In this document: positions 54,335-63,420 of the stretch, piece after piece
Layout of the letters: the number at the start of each line of letters is the position of its first letter
Numbering within the stretch: position 1 is the first letter of the stretch
Assembly (NCBI GenBank): GCA_964550435.1
Contig: CAZJZI010000001.1
Coordinates: 70,215-134,214, forward strand
Origin: UBA11400 sp964550435
GTDB lineage: Bacteria > Bacteroidota > Rhodothermia > Balneolales > HLUCCA01
Reading direction: 5' to 3'
DNA: 64,000 bases
Translations under genes and position numbers: made by a program
The notes under the pieces: generated by a model
What the model was told of the DNA's origin: nothing
Database searches by the model: none
The model's input: only the letters and a program-made list of their open reading frames with translations

Positions 54335-55765
54335 TTAGAGTATGAAATGACTCAAATCCGGATTTTTCACAATAGTGTCGATTTGTTTGTTCACGTAATC
54401 GCGGTCGATGATCACTTTTCCACCCGGAATTTCATCCGGGACCATGAACAGGAGTTCTTCCAGTACGCTGGTCAGAATGGTATGGAGGCGACGTGCACCA
54501 ATATTCTCTACCGAAGCGTTTACTTCAGCGGCAATGCGTGCGATCTCCTTGATGGCATCATCACCGAAGCTGAGTTCAACGCCTTCAGAGTTAAGCATCG
54601 CTTCATATTGCTTGGTGAGTGCATTTTGCGGAATAGTAAGGATATCATAGAAGTCAGACTCGGTCAGACTGTCCATTTCCACACGGATCGGAAAGCGACC
54701 CTGAAGTTCCGGGATCAGATCCGAAGGTTTTGACACATGAAATGCACCTGATGCAATAAAAAGAACGTGATCTGTTTTGACCATGCCGTATTTGGTGGAG
54801 ATCGTACTACCTTCTACAATTGGGAGCAGGTCTCGCTGTACTCCCTGGCGACTCACATCTGGACCACCACCTTTACCGTCACCGGTCGATCCACCAGCGA
54901 CTTTATCAATCTCGTCAATAAATACGATTCCAGAGGTCTGGACACGATTCAGGGCTTCCTGGACCGCCGCATCATGGTCAATCAGCTTTTCAGCCTCCTC
55001 AGCCAGTAAGAGTCCGCGTGCATCTTTGATCTTAACCGATTTCTTGCGGGTTTTCTTTTGACCAAGATTACCAAGCATATCCTGAATGTTCATTCCGAGT
55101 TCTTCCATGCCACCCGGGCCGAAAATCTGCATGGTCGGCATTCCGCCGGATTTCACATCAAGTTCAATTGTACGGTCGTCGAGCTCGCCACTACGTAGTT
55201 TCTGGCGGAACTTCTCGCGAGTGCGCTCATTGAGTTCTTCGTCGGTTGCTTTGTTAGCATCAAAATTGGAATCACCGGCAGTAACCTGAGCGGTATTGGG
55301 CTGAAATCCCGAAGGGCGTTTCAGAGGGGGGATCAGAAGGTCCAAAATGCGTTCTTCAACATTCTCAGCGGCTTTATCTTTGACGCGTTCCTGCATCTCA
55401 GACTTCACCATAGTGATACTCAGATCGGTCAGATCACGAATAATAGACTCAACATCGCGGCCAACATAGCCCACTTCAGTATACTTGGTAGCTTCGACTT
55501 TAATAAACGGTGCACGTGCCAGCTTGGCCAATCTGCGGGCAATTTCAGTTTTACCCACACCAGTCGGGCCAATCAATATGATATTGTTCGGCATAATGTC
55601 CTCGCGGATACCCTCCGGAGCTTTCATGCGTCTCCAACGGTTTCTTAGAGCAATCGCTACCGCCTTTTTCGCCTTATTCTGTCCGATTATATATTTGTCG
55701 AGTTCACGGACAATCTGATTTGGGGTCAAGTCGTAACGGGATTCAAGTGTTTTCAATTCAGTCAA
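54335..55765 (-). CDS. hslU: HslUV protease ATPase subunit
   Basis: An AAA+ unfoldase that feeds HslV. Walker A LIGPTGVGKTEIARRL (about 59-74), KYTEVGYVGRDV pore-loop region, the I-domain (about 105-240), Walker B GIVFIDEIDKVA, and the C-terminal RRLHTILTSVLEELLF sensor region. The terminal LSHFIL carries the residues that dock in HslV. Length 476 is standard. It overlaps the end of hslV by eight bases. Confidence 0.96.
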   Translation of the reverse strand: MTELKTLESRYDLTPNQIVRELDKYIIGQNKAKKAVAIALRNRWRRMKAPEGIREDIMPNNIILIGPTGVGKTEIARRLAKLARAPFIKVEATKYTEVGYVGRDVESIIRDLTDLSITMVKSEMQERVKDKAAENVEERILDLLIPPLKRPSGFQPNTAQVTAGDSNFDANKATDEELNERTREKFRQKLRSGELDDRTIELDVKSGGMPTMQIFGPGGMEELGMNIQDMLGNLGQKKTRKKSVKIKDARGLLLAEEAEKLIDHDAAVQEALNRVQTSGIVFIDEIDKVAGGSTGDGKGGGPDVSRQGVQRDLLPIVEGSTISTKYGMVKTDHVLFIASGAFHVSKPSDLIPELQGRFPIRVEMDSLTESDFYDILTIPQNALTKQYEAMLNSEGVELSFGDDAIKEIARIAAEVNASVENIGARRLHTILTSVLEELLFMVPDEIPGGKVIIDRDYVNKQIDTIVKNPDLSHFIL

Positions 55766-56303
55766 TCTCCAGAATAGTCAGATTATGATTCGTATAAATG
55801 TCGATGTCGGCAGCAGATCGGAGTGATTCTTCTACCATCTCACGGGCGGACAAATGGGGGGCGTGTTTCTTGAGCGCCCGGGCTGTTGCAAGGGCGTAGA
55901 ATCCACCACTACCGATTGTAAGTATATTGTCATCGGTCTCAATAACGTCGCCCTGACCTGAAATAATGAGACCTTTTTCGTTGGTCATAACTACCAGTAA
56001 GGCTTCCAAACGGCGTAGATAACGATCTGTACGCCATTCTTTAGCCAGTTCAACTGCAGCCCGCTCCAGTTTTCCGTTATACTGGTTGATCTTTTCTTCG
56101 AATTTTTCGAACAACGTGAATGCATCGGCGGTAGATCCAGCAAATCCGGCCAGAATCTTGCCATTGTGTAGTCTTCTGACTTTCTGAACCGTGGCTTTCA
56201 TAACCACTTTGTCCAGCGTAGCCTGACCGTCGCTTCCAATAGCTGCTTTGCCGTTATGGATGATTCCCACAACGGTAGTCGCATGTAAATTAAATGCGCT
56301 CAT
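55758..56303 (-). CDS. hslV: HslUV protease peptidase subunit
   Basis: A proteasome-like Thr protease. HATTVVGIIHNGKAAIGSDGQATL: the mature N-terminal Thr is expected after a short propeptide of 8 residues, as in CodW-like HslV. Lys and Gly residues of the active site follow in KVVMKATVQKVRRL. Length 181 is standard. Its ribosome binding site GGAG lies in the last codons of rne, one base before which rne ends, so rne, hslV and hslU form one transcript. Confidence 0.96.
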   Translation of the reverse strand: MSAFNLHATTVVGIIHNGKAAIGSDGQATLDKVVMKATVQKVRRLHNGKILAGFAGSTADAFTLFEKFEEKINQYNGKLERAAVELAKEWRTDRYLRRLEALLVVMTNEKGLIISGQGDVIETDDNILTIGSGGFYALATARALKKHAPHLSAREMVEESLRSAADIDIYTNHNLTILEID

Positions 56304-56304
56304 C

Positions 56305-59172
56305 TTAATCTCCTTTTACCGGTCTGTCATCTGATAACGATCCGAAGTCGTCAATAATTTCGTCGTCCGTACCACGCTTACCTTTTTTTACGGCAGGCTT
56401 TTTCTTGGGAGCTGCCTTGGTGTCCGGTTTTTTGCGTACTGCTGGCGCTTTTGGCTTGGCCTTTGGCTTCGCTGCAGGTTTTTTGGCACTCAAAACGGCT
56501 GAAAGTATCTGTGAAGTTGCTTCGGTCGGGGCTTTTTCTGCTGGTTCAGCATCTTCAGAAACCGCTCTTGCTTCAGGCTCTTTTTTACGTGTTGATTTCA
56601 CTACAGTTTTAGTAGCGTCGGTATCATCAGAACCCAGAGCATCTGCTTTAATTTCACTTTCAGATTTAACTTCAATGTTCTCAGAGGTAGTCGCGTCTTC
56701 TGGCGTTTCCAGTTGGGTAACTGCTTCTTTCGTCTCCTTGGTTAGTTCCTCAACTTTAGGCTTGGCTTCAGATTTAGGTTCGGACTTGGATGGGGTCGTT
56801 ATCTCACCATTGAGTTCTTTCTCGCGTTTGAGTTTGTACTCACGGGCTACTTCGAGAGCCGACCGTAGATGTGAAAGTTCCTCCGGAACGATATCATCTT
56901 TGATCTGATCGGAGCCAGTATCCGCCGCAGGTTTTGAGGACGGTTTATCCGGAGAAGTTGATTTTTCACCCACCTCAGATTTTGGTGAAGTTTTAGGTTC
57001 ATCAGTTACTTCATTGTCTTCAGAAGATGATTCCGCATCGGATTCATCGGATTTCTTGTAGTATTTGGAAATCTTTTGATTTCGTCGTTGCTGAGCCTGT
57101 GCACGGGTCTCTTTTGGTTCCGTTGCGGTAGTTTTCTCCTGTTTCTCAACTTCTTTGGTTTCAGGAGCAGAAGCAGGTGCAGGTGCTGCTGGAGCTGGGG
57201 CTGGACGACCACCACGATTGTCGTTTTGGCGTTCATTACGAGGATTACGATCGTCTCGGGTGTTTCTATCATCACGGGAGTCACGCGAGTTACGGTTGTC
57301 GCGTGAATCATCTGACCGGTTTGATCCACGATCATTTCGCGAGTCTTTGTCGTCACGGGAATTACGGTCATCGTATGAGCGATCATCTCTGGATCCACGA
57401 TCATCAGAACGTCGATTATCGCGGTCATCCCTCTGCTGGCGACCGCCTTTATCTCCACGTCGATCGTCTTTACGATCATTTTTGTAAATATCGAGCGTAG
57501 TAGTATCGCGTTTGAGCTCACTTTCAAGCTCTGCAATGCGCTGTTCAGCAGCTTTAATGGCCTGCTCGATGGACTGATCCATCAAAATGGTTTCGGTGAT
57601 GTCTACGTCCGATCCACTCAGGGTGAATTTATAGTCGTTCATGGAAAGTGTCTGATCTTCGATCAAGCCTATTCTCAGGCGATATTTCATCATCCATTTG
57701 AAATGCTGGCTGACCCATCCTTTGGTGAGCATACCTTTCATGTATGGATTGATAAGCAGATCTACTGATCGGTAGTGGGTTGAGTTCTTGAACTTGTTCA
57801 ACCATGCTTCTATATCGGAGAGCAATGTGTTCTGAGATACGATGCTTCCACCGCCACCGCACATCGGACACACCCTGCTTACGGATTTCACAACACTTGG
57901 GCGAATACGCTGGCGGGTGATCTGGACCAGTCCGAAATCACTCATTGGGAGCAGATTGGTCTTCGCACGGTCTTTTCTGAACTCTTTTTTGAGCTCGTCA
58001 TAGACTTTTTTGCGGTTTACATCATCGCGAAGATCGATAAAGTCTACTACAATGATTCCACCAATGTCACGCAAACGCAACTGCTTGGCAATTTCTCTGG
58101 CGGCTTCAAGGTTGGTTTTTAGGGAGTTGTCTTCCTGGGCTTTCTTAGCAGCATAACGGCCGGAGTTAACATCCACCACATACATGGCTTCGGTCTGCTC
58201 AAAAATAAGATAACCGCCACTTGGCATTTTAACTCGTGGACTAAACACCGATTCAACATCCTGCATGATTCGCATGTGATCGAAAATGTGTCCGGAGCCT
58301 TTGTAGAGCTCGATGTTCGGAAGCATACTTGGAGCTATCTTGGACACATAAGAACGCAGTGACTTGTGCATTTTTGGATCATCGACCAAAATGCGGTCAA
58401 AATCTTTGGCAAACAGGTCACGAACCAGACTCTCTGTCATTTCCAAATCACGGTGCAGCAGGGTAGGAGGTTTGGCTGTATGGACATCCTTCATGATGTT
58501 ATTCCACTTCTCCAGAACGTCCTTGAGATCCTCTTCAATCATTTTGGAATCTTGTCCCTCGGCAACGGTACGAACGATGACGCCGAACCCGTCTGGAAGC
58601 AAATCAGCAACTGTCTGTCTTAGTACACGACGCTCTTTGTAGCTTTTTATACGCTTGGAAACTGCAACATAATCGCCCATTGGTATGAGAACCAGGAAGC
58701 GTCCGGCGATAGAGATATTGGTCGAAACACGTGGACCTTTGGATCCGATCGGTTCTTTTACAATCTGAACAAGCACCTTATGACCGGGCTTAAGCATGTT
58801 CCCCAGTAGGTTTTGCTCTTCAGTGTTGGTCCCACTTTTGTTCGTCTGATTCGGATCTTTTGCTGAACGAATATCAGCAAGCTTTGCAGCGGCGTCCTTA
58901 GCCAGGACTTCCTTGCCGTTAAGCATGACCAGATAATCGTCGAGATGCTCACCCAAATCTGAGAAGTGAAGGAAGGCGTCCTTCGGGGTGTTCATGTCGA
59001 TAAAAGCGGCCCGGATACCGCCCATTACTTTTCGTACCTCAGCGAGGTAAATATCACCAACTGTACGTTGGTTTTCGGGAGATTCTATGAATAACTGCGC
59101 TAGTTCGCCATTTTCAAGTAACGCAATACGGGTTTGCTTGCCCGCTGCGTGAATAATAATTTGATTCTTCAT
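56305..59172 (-). CDS. RNase E/G family ribonuclease with long disordered C-terminus
   Basis: 955 residues. Catalytic part: S1-like domain (about 36-160) with an insert of about 35 residues at 93-126, and metal ligands Asp334 (VDVNSGRY) and Asp377 (VDFIDLRDD). The Zn-link Cys435/Cys438 lies in CPMCGGGG. After about 565 come low-complexity parts: an RD/ND-rich block (567-656), a Pro/Ala block (657-670), then Lys/Glu- and Ser-rich sequence to the end. Such tails act as degradosome scaffolds or RNA-binding sites in RNase E. Initiates rRNA processing and mRNA decay. Preceded by a 465-base leader region. Confidence 0.92.
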   Translation of the reverse strand: MKNQIIIHAAGKQTRIALLENGELAQLFIESPENQRTVGDIYLAEVRKVMGGIRAAFIDMNTPKDAFLHFSDLGEHLDDYLVMLNGKEVLAKDAAAKLADIRSAKDPNQTNKSGTNTEEQNLLGNMLKPGHKVLVQIVKEPIGSKGPRVSTNISIAGRFLVLIPMGDYVAVSKRIKSYKERRVLRQTVADLLPDGFGVIVRTVAEGQDSKMIEEDLKDVLEKWNNIMKDVHTAKPPTLLHRDLEMTESLVRDLFAKDFDRILVDDPKMHKSLRSYVSKIAPSMLPNIELYKGSGHIFDHMRIMQDVESVFSPRVKMPSGGYLIFEQTEAMYVVDVNSGRYAAKKAQEDNSLKTNLEAAREIAKQLRLRDIGGIIVVDFIDLRDDVNRKKVYDELKKEFRKDRAKTNLLPMSDFGLVQITRQRIRPSVVKSVSRVCPMCGGGGSIVSQNTLLSDIEAWLNKFKNSTHYRSVDLLINPYMKGMLTKGWVSQHFKWMMKYRLRIGLIEDQTLSMNDYKFTLSGSDVDITETILMDQSIEQAIKAAEQRIAELESELKRDTTTLDIYKNDRKDDRRGDKGGRQQRDDRDNRRSDDRGSRDDRSYDDRNSRDDKDSRNDRGSNRSDDSRDNRNSRDSRDDRNTRDDRNPRNERQNDNRGGRPAPAPAAPAPASAPETKEVEKQEKTTATEPKETRAQAQQRRNQKISKYYKKSDESDAESSSEDNEVTDEPKTSPKSEVGEKSTSPDKPSSKPAADTGSDQIKDDIVPEELSHLRSALEVAREYKLKREKELNGEITTPSKSEPKSEAKPKVEELTKETKEAVTQLETPEDATTSENIEVKSESEIKADALGSDDTDATKTVVKSTRKKEPEARAVSEDAEPAEKAPTEATSQILSAVLSAKKPAAKPKAKPKAPAVRKKPDTKAAPKKKPAVKKGKRGTDDEIIDDFGSLSDDRPVKGD

Positions 59173-59637
59173 TAAAGTTGCCTTTTAACAGGCGGATACC
59201 AGGAGAACCAGATTCTGACGTAATTCCGAATGGCGAAAGATGTGTTAAAATCATTGCAAAAAAAGGAGTTGCAGAACGTGGTTTCGGGTGGTACCCGTCC
59301 ATGCTGAAATTTCTGTTTGATCGGAGTCTGATACCTTCAGACTGCGTGTGGTCGACCGACATACAAGCAGTGCCTTCTTCGGCACGCGATGAGGATTCGA
59401 CCTGAGAAATGAGTACAGAGCAACGCGCAACCACCAATTGGCAGATATGCTTCAGAATATGAAAATCGAGCTTAGGCAAGATTGTGCGTTCCTATGATAA
59501 TTCAAGATTGGTCCTGCTGTTTGCAGGATTGCATAATATACGTCAGTTAAGCCAGTAAATAAACTGCACTTTTAACCGATTTTATTTCTGTTTTGAAGGG
59601 TGATTCTACCCTGAAATGATCCGGAAAATGGCTGATT
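59173..59637 (-). other. Long spacer between murA and the RNase E/G gene (probable 5' leader of rne)
   Basis: 465 bases without a convincing gene. Several small hairpins can be paired: 59597-59601 with 59608-59612; 59514-59518-type CCTGC with GCAGG near 59513-59527; 59370-59374 with 59381-59385 (GTGCC/GGCAC); and a short TCTGA/TCAGA stem near 59327-59341. None has a clear T-run. Two overlapping open frames, one on each strand, cross 59178-59405. E. coli rne has a long autoregulatory leader, so a similar role here is inference. Confidence 0.4.
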
Positions 59638-60906
59638 TTACTGATTTACACGTACAATACGTGCCCCAACGGCGCTGAGTTTGTCCTCCAGGGACTCATA
59701 CCCACGGTCGAGGTGATACACCCGAAGCACTTCGGTCTCACCCTCAGCGACCAATCCAGCCATGACAAGACTTACACTTGCCCGAAGATCGGTGCTCATG
59801 ACCGAAGCTCCTTGTAGTCTGGACTTGCCTTTGATGTGTGCCGTATTTTCGTGAAGATAAATATCTGCTCCAAGTCGGTTCAGCTCTGGAATGTAGCTGA
59901 ATCGATCGTAGTAGATATAATCTGTGACGGTCGATTCTCCTTCAGCCTGTGTAAGCATGGTTGCCCATTGAGCCTGAAGGTCGGTAGGGAATCCGGGATA
60001 GATCTTCGCTTCAACTGAGATCGGAATGATCTGCTCTGGAGCTTTTACTCGCACCGAGTCGGTTCCCATTTCCATTTGAACGCCCGTTTGACGAAGCAGT
60101 TCCGTGAACTCACCAAGATGAGCCGGTTCCATGTTCGTGATCGTCAGGTCGCTCTCTGGGTGCATCGCTGCCGCGATCATGAACGTTCCGCATTCAATGC
60201 GGTCCGGAGAATTCCTGAAATCGAATCCTTGTAGTTGATCCACACCCTGAATTCGCAGGGTAGATGTTCCTATTCCATCGATTTTCGCTCCCATCTGGAC
60301 CAGCGCTTCGCATAAAAGCACCACATCGGGCTCCATTGCGGCGTTTTCGATCACGCTCGAACCCGTGGCCTTAACCGCTCCGAGCAGGATATTGACCGTG
60401 GCTCCGACACTGCTTGGTTCCAGTTTGAAATTCCCGCCTTTGAGTCGTCCACCCGGTGCTTTCGCGATCACATAGCCTTTATCCATGGTGATTTCAGCGC
60501 CAAGGGCTTTTAGACCTTCCATATGCAGGTTTACCGGACGCGGACCCCAGGCACAACCGCCCGGGAGCGACACCTTAGCGTGTCCTTTATTGCCCAGCAG
60601 TGCCCCCAGCATGTAAAACGAAGCACGCATCTTTCGAACAAGATCATAAGGGGACTCCGGATTGTTCAATCCGGATGGGTCAATGACCAGCTCATTCTGT
60701 TGCTCGCGGAAGTCAATCGATGTTCCGGTGACTTCGATTACCTTGTTGAAGGTGTAAATATCGTTAAGGCGTGGAACATTTCGAATAATGGAAGGAGTGT
60801 CTCCCAGCAACGCAGCTGCCATAAGTGGTAATGCAGCGTTTTTTGATCCACTAACAGGAATAGATCCTTTGAGCGGAGTACCGCCCTGAATTACAAATTT
60901 GTCCAA
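59638..60906 (-). CDS. murA: UDP-N-acetylglucosamine 1-carboxyvinyltransferase
   Basis: First committed step of peptidoglycan synthesis, using PEP. Lys22 and Asn23 in SGSKNAAL, active-site Cys118 in LPGGCAWGPRPVNLH (so fosfomycin-sensitive type), and GFPTDLQAQW. GTFMIAAAMHPESDLTITNM is typical of the first half. Length 422 is standard. Its start lies 15 bases after the biotin carrier gene. Confidence 0.96.
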   Translation of the reverse strand: MDKFVIQGGTPLKGSIPVSGSKNAALPLMAAALLGDTPSIIRNVPRLNDIYTFNKVIEVTGTSIDFREQQNELVIDPSGLNNPESPYDLVRKMRASFYMLGALLGNKGHAKVSLPGGCAWGPRPVNLHMEGLKALGAEITMDKGYVIAKAPGGRLKGGNFKLEPSSVGATVNILLGAVKATGSSVIENAAMEPDVVLLCEALVQMGAKIDGIGTSTLRIQGVDQLQGFDFRNSPDRIECGTFMIAAAMHPESDLTITNMEPAHLGEFTELLRQTGVQMEMGTDSVRVKAPEQIIPISVEAKIYPGFPTDLQAQWATMLTQAEGESTVTDYIYYDRFSYIPELNRLGADIYLHENTAHIKGKSRLQGASVMSTDLRASVSLVMAGLVAEGETEVLRVYHLDRGYESLEDKLSAVGARIVRVNQ

Positions 60907-60921
60907 TGAATTGTACCTGGA

Positions 60922-61416
60922 TTATTGAATTTCGAGTAATAATGTGTTCTTTTCGACCGATTTTCCTTCTGTAACCAGCACCGACTGGACAATTCCGGAT
61001 ACAGGAGATTTGAGCTCATTTTCCATCTTCATGGCCTCAAGGACGATAACGGTTTCTCCGGCCGAAACAGTATCACCAGGTTGCTTTTTAATAGCAAGAA
61101 TTTTTCCGGGCATAGGCGACTTGATGGATCCATGGCCTGCAGATTTCGACGACTTGAATCCCATTTTTGCCATCAGAATAGCCATTTCGTCTTTGTATGG
61201 GAACGCGTAACGAGTTCCATCAAGTTTATAGCTTAACTCGCCGTCCTTGATGTGAATATCGTATAAATAAAACGTTTTGTTACCGAGTCTGACGTAGGCC
61301 GATGTCTCGGAATTCTTTTGAATCTCAAATGGATGCTCAGATCCATTCATTTCTAAAATGTTCTCATCAACTTTTACGGTATGCGGAGTATCGCGGTAGG
61401 TTATTTCGAATTCCAT
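60922..61416 (-). CDS. Biotin carboxyl carrier protein
   Basis: 164 residues. The C-terminal biotinyl domain (about 95-164) carries EAMKMEN with the biotin-accepting Lys130 and the usual GDTVSAGE turn. The N-terminal about 90 residues form a separate beta-rich part. This resembles the stand-alone carrier of acyl-CoA carboxylases in the FCB group rather than the AccB of AccBC. It overlaps the previous gene by 16 bases. No carboxylase gene is nearby. Confidence 0.85.
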   Translation of the reverse strand: MEFEITYRDTPHTVKVDENILEMNGSEHPFEIQKNSETSAYVRLGNKTFYLYDIHIKDGELSYKLDGTRYAFPYKDEMAILMAKMGFKSSKSAGHGSIKSPMPGKILAIKKQPGDTVSAGETVIVLEAMKMENELKSPVSGIVQSVLVTEGKSVEKNTLLLEIQ

Positions 61417-61694
61417 TCAGGCTCCGTGGGTGTATTTAATACTGATTGACCTCGTTTGGTTGCCCTAAAATAATAATCCCCCAGATTATCCAAATCATAA
61501 AATGTAGTAGGAACCCGACCTTTTTCGGTGTCCTCAAATACATCTATCATCCGACCACTCAACAAATTGGTCAAATCATCACGGATTTCACCAAATTGCA
61601 GTCCAATCTCTGACATCAGGGTTTCGATGTTCTCCTGGTGGACCAATCTACTCAGGATCAGGCGTTCGGACTTTGTGATTCGGGGTCTGTTCAT
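61401..61694 (-). CDS. Small winged-helix-like protein of unknown function
   Basis: 97 residues; the first 50 read as helices that could make a winged-helix fold (ERLILSRLVHQENIETLMSE, then IRDDLTNLLSGRMIDVFED) and the rest is polar. I recognise no family. The start overlaps the preceding lipoprotein stop as ATGA and its end overlaps the biotin carrier start, so the three are made together. Confidence 0.55.
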   Translation of the reverse strand: MNRPRITKSERLILSRLVHQENIETLMSEIGLQFGEIRDDLTNLLSGRMIDVFEDTEKGRVPTTFYDLDNLGDYYFRATKRGQSVLNTPTEPEWNSK

Positions 61695-62203
61695 TCTACT
61701 TTCAGGTCTCCATACGAAATGAGATTTCCATTGGCGTCGTAGATGAAAATACGGTTTAATCCGACAGCTTCACTATAGATCCGGCTCGGAGTCAACCACG
61801 ATGGTTCCAGAGCGATATCAATCAATCCCGGCGGTAGGGGACGTCGGTTGTCGTTGTACACCAGGAATGGTCGTCCAAACGGATCACGTGAATAGATTTC
61901 GAGTCCGGAAACGGCTTCAAGTCCGGTGACCAGCAACTCAAAGCGGAACTGAAGTCCCACACTTGGATTCGCATATGGGACCGCATTCACCTCGATCAAT
62001 CCCTGAAACAAAGGACCAATCCGCCAGTCATCGGGATCATTATTTAGGATTTGGCCGTTACTATTGGTCTGAGTGAATCCAGCCGGCGTGGTAAATGCCT
62101 GACGCTCAAACTCTTCTTGTCCCGCATCCTGTTTGCATGAAGCAAGGAGCAGCAGTGAGAGTATGAATAGTGTTGATCTGATGGGTGTTTTGCCGTAGTT
62201 CAT
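61691..62203 (-). CDS. Lipoprotein of unknown function
   Basis: 170 residues with a lipoprotein signal (LFILSLLLLASCKQD, Cys about 23). The rest is beta-rich, possibly Ig-like, with no family that I recognise. It begins 42 bases after queG and is the first gene of a run ending with murA. Confidence 0.6.
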   Translation of the reverse strand: MNYGKTPIRSTLFILSLLLLASCKQDAGQEEFERQAFTTPAGFTQTNSNGQILNNDPDDWRIGPLFQGLIEVNAVPYANPSVGLQFRFELLVTGLEAVSGLEIYSRDPFGRPFLVYNDNRRPLPPGLIDIALEPSWLTPSRIYSEAVGLNRIFIYDANGNLISYGDLKVE

Positions 62204-62244
62204 GTGTTGAAATCAATTTTCAGGACTAAATTACGCAGTTTTTT

Positions 62245-63198
62245 CTACATCTTTGACTGATTTCCGGCCACAATGTCAATATTTCGTTTAAGTCCGTGAA
62301 ACTTGGTTCGTTTCACTGCACTACCCTTGAATAGTCTTCGATACTCGTCCAGATCCAGTTCTTCCCAGAAGTCAATGCCTCGGTTCACCAGCTCTGGATT
62401 CGCAAATAAGGCCGGTTCGCGACCAGGTTTTGCCTTTCGGTTCCATGGACACACATCCTGGCAGATATCACACCCATACATCCAGTTTCCGATGGCTGAG
62501 TGATACTCGGATGGGATTGCATCGCGCAGTTCAATGGTAAAGTAAGAGATGCACTTGCTACCATCCACGCGATAGGGCTCATAAATGGCACCGGTCGGAC
62601 AGGCATCTATGCAGCGGGTACACGATCCGCAATGATCAGTAGTCTGGGAATCGTACTCGAATTCAGCATCCAAAATCAGTTCCCCTATGAAATAATACGA
62701 TCCGAGCTCCCGGTTCAACAGATTTGAATTCTTGCCAATCCATCCCAACCCAGACAACCTCGCCCAGGCTTTGTCCATCACCGGGGCAGAATCCACAAAT
62801 GCGCGTCCCTCTACCTGTCCTACGGTCTCCCGGATAAACTCGAAGAGCTCAAACAGTCGTGGCTTCATGATATCATGATAATCCTGACCCAGAGCATACT
62901 TGGATAAACGCGGTGAATCAGCTTCAGCATCAATTTCCCGAAAGGTGTCCGGCTGGTTGTAACTCATCAAAACCGAAATCACTGTCTTTGCTCCCGGAAC
63001 CAGCAACGTGGGATCCAAACGCTTGTCAAAATGATTCTCCATCCAGCTCATTGACCCATGTCGCCCCTGATTTAACCACTCCTCAAGACGCTTTTCCTCC
63101 TCTGTAAGGCGCCTGGCACGTGAGAATCCACAAGCCTCGAATCCGAGTCTAAGTGCATGTTCTCTAATACGTTGGGTCGTGTTTTGGATGGATGTCAT
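62245..63198 (-). CDS. queG: Epoxyqueuosine reductase
   Basis: Last step of queuosine tRNA modification, reducing epoxyqueuosine with cobalamin and Fe-S clusters. Two [4Fe-4S] motifs: HCGSCTRCIDACPTGAI and later YGCDICQDVCPWNRKA, with the extra Cys in DGSKCISY. The cobalamin-binding N-terminal domain has MSWMENHFDKRLDPTLLVPG. Length 317 is standard for the short form. Divergent from argG across the arginine leader. Confidence 0.95.
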   Translation of the reverse strand: MTSIQNTTQRIREHALRLGFEACGFSRARRLTEEEKRLEEWLNQGRHGSMSWMENHFDKRLDPTLLVPGAKTVISVLMSYNQPDTFREIDAEADSPRLSKYALGQDYHDIMKPRLFELFEFIRETVGQVEGRAFVDSAPVMDKAWARLSGLGWIGKNSNLLNRELGSYYFIGELILDAEFEYDSQTTDHCGSCTRCIDACPTGAIYEPYRVDGSKCISYFTIELRDAIPSEYHSAIGNWMYGCDICQDVCPWNRKAKPGREPALFANPELVNRGIDFWEELDLDEYRRLFKGSAVKRTKFHGLKRNIDIVAGNQSKM

Positions 63199-63285
63199 TT
63201 CAGACTCAATATTGTGTAATCATTAAAAATAAACGGATTTACACTAGGATATTGCATAAATCTGAAAAAGGTGTTAACTAGTGGC

Positions 63286-63375
63286 ATGCAGAAAAATAGA
63301 ACACGTATTAGCCAAAACAGGCGCCGTCCGGATAGTAGGAACGGCCGTCATAGGATTTTGTCTGATCGTGCATAG
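63286..63375 (+). CDS. argL: Arginine-rich leader peptide of argG
   Basis: A 29-codon frame (ATG at 63286, TAG at 63373) with Arg at 5, 7, 12, 13, 14, 18, 21, 23 and 28: nine of 29, three consecutive. It lies just before a terminator hairpin and argG. It has the logic of a histidine- or tryptophan-type leader and would report arginyl-tRNA charging. The gene name is descriptive, not established. A weak AAGG lies 14 bases before the ATG. Confidence 0.85.
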   Translation: MQKNRTRISQNRRRPDSRNGRHRILSDRA

Positions 63376-63420
63376 GGTAACTGCATAAGGAACTTATTAC
63401 ACTCGAAAGGGCAAGATCTT
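63352..63420 (+). promoter_or_regulatory. Predicted arg antiterminator pairing
   Basis: Bases 63352-63363 can pair with 63409-63420 over 12 positions, four of them G-T. The right arm is the left arm of the terminator, so the two forms are exclusive. The left arm lies in the end of the leader peptide frame: a ribosome stalled at Arg codons 12-14 (63319-63327) would leave it free, one reading to the stop at 63375 would cover it. An additional hairpin pairs 63323-63327 with 63341-63345. Confidence 0.72.

Noticed and set aside
56405..57536. Long open frames on the opposite strand and in another frame of the RNase E/G tail
   Set aside because: They mirror the low-complexity repeat of the real gene and have biased, repetitive composition.
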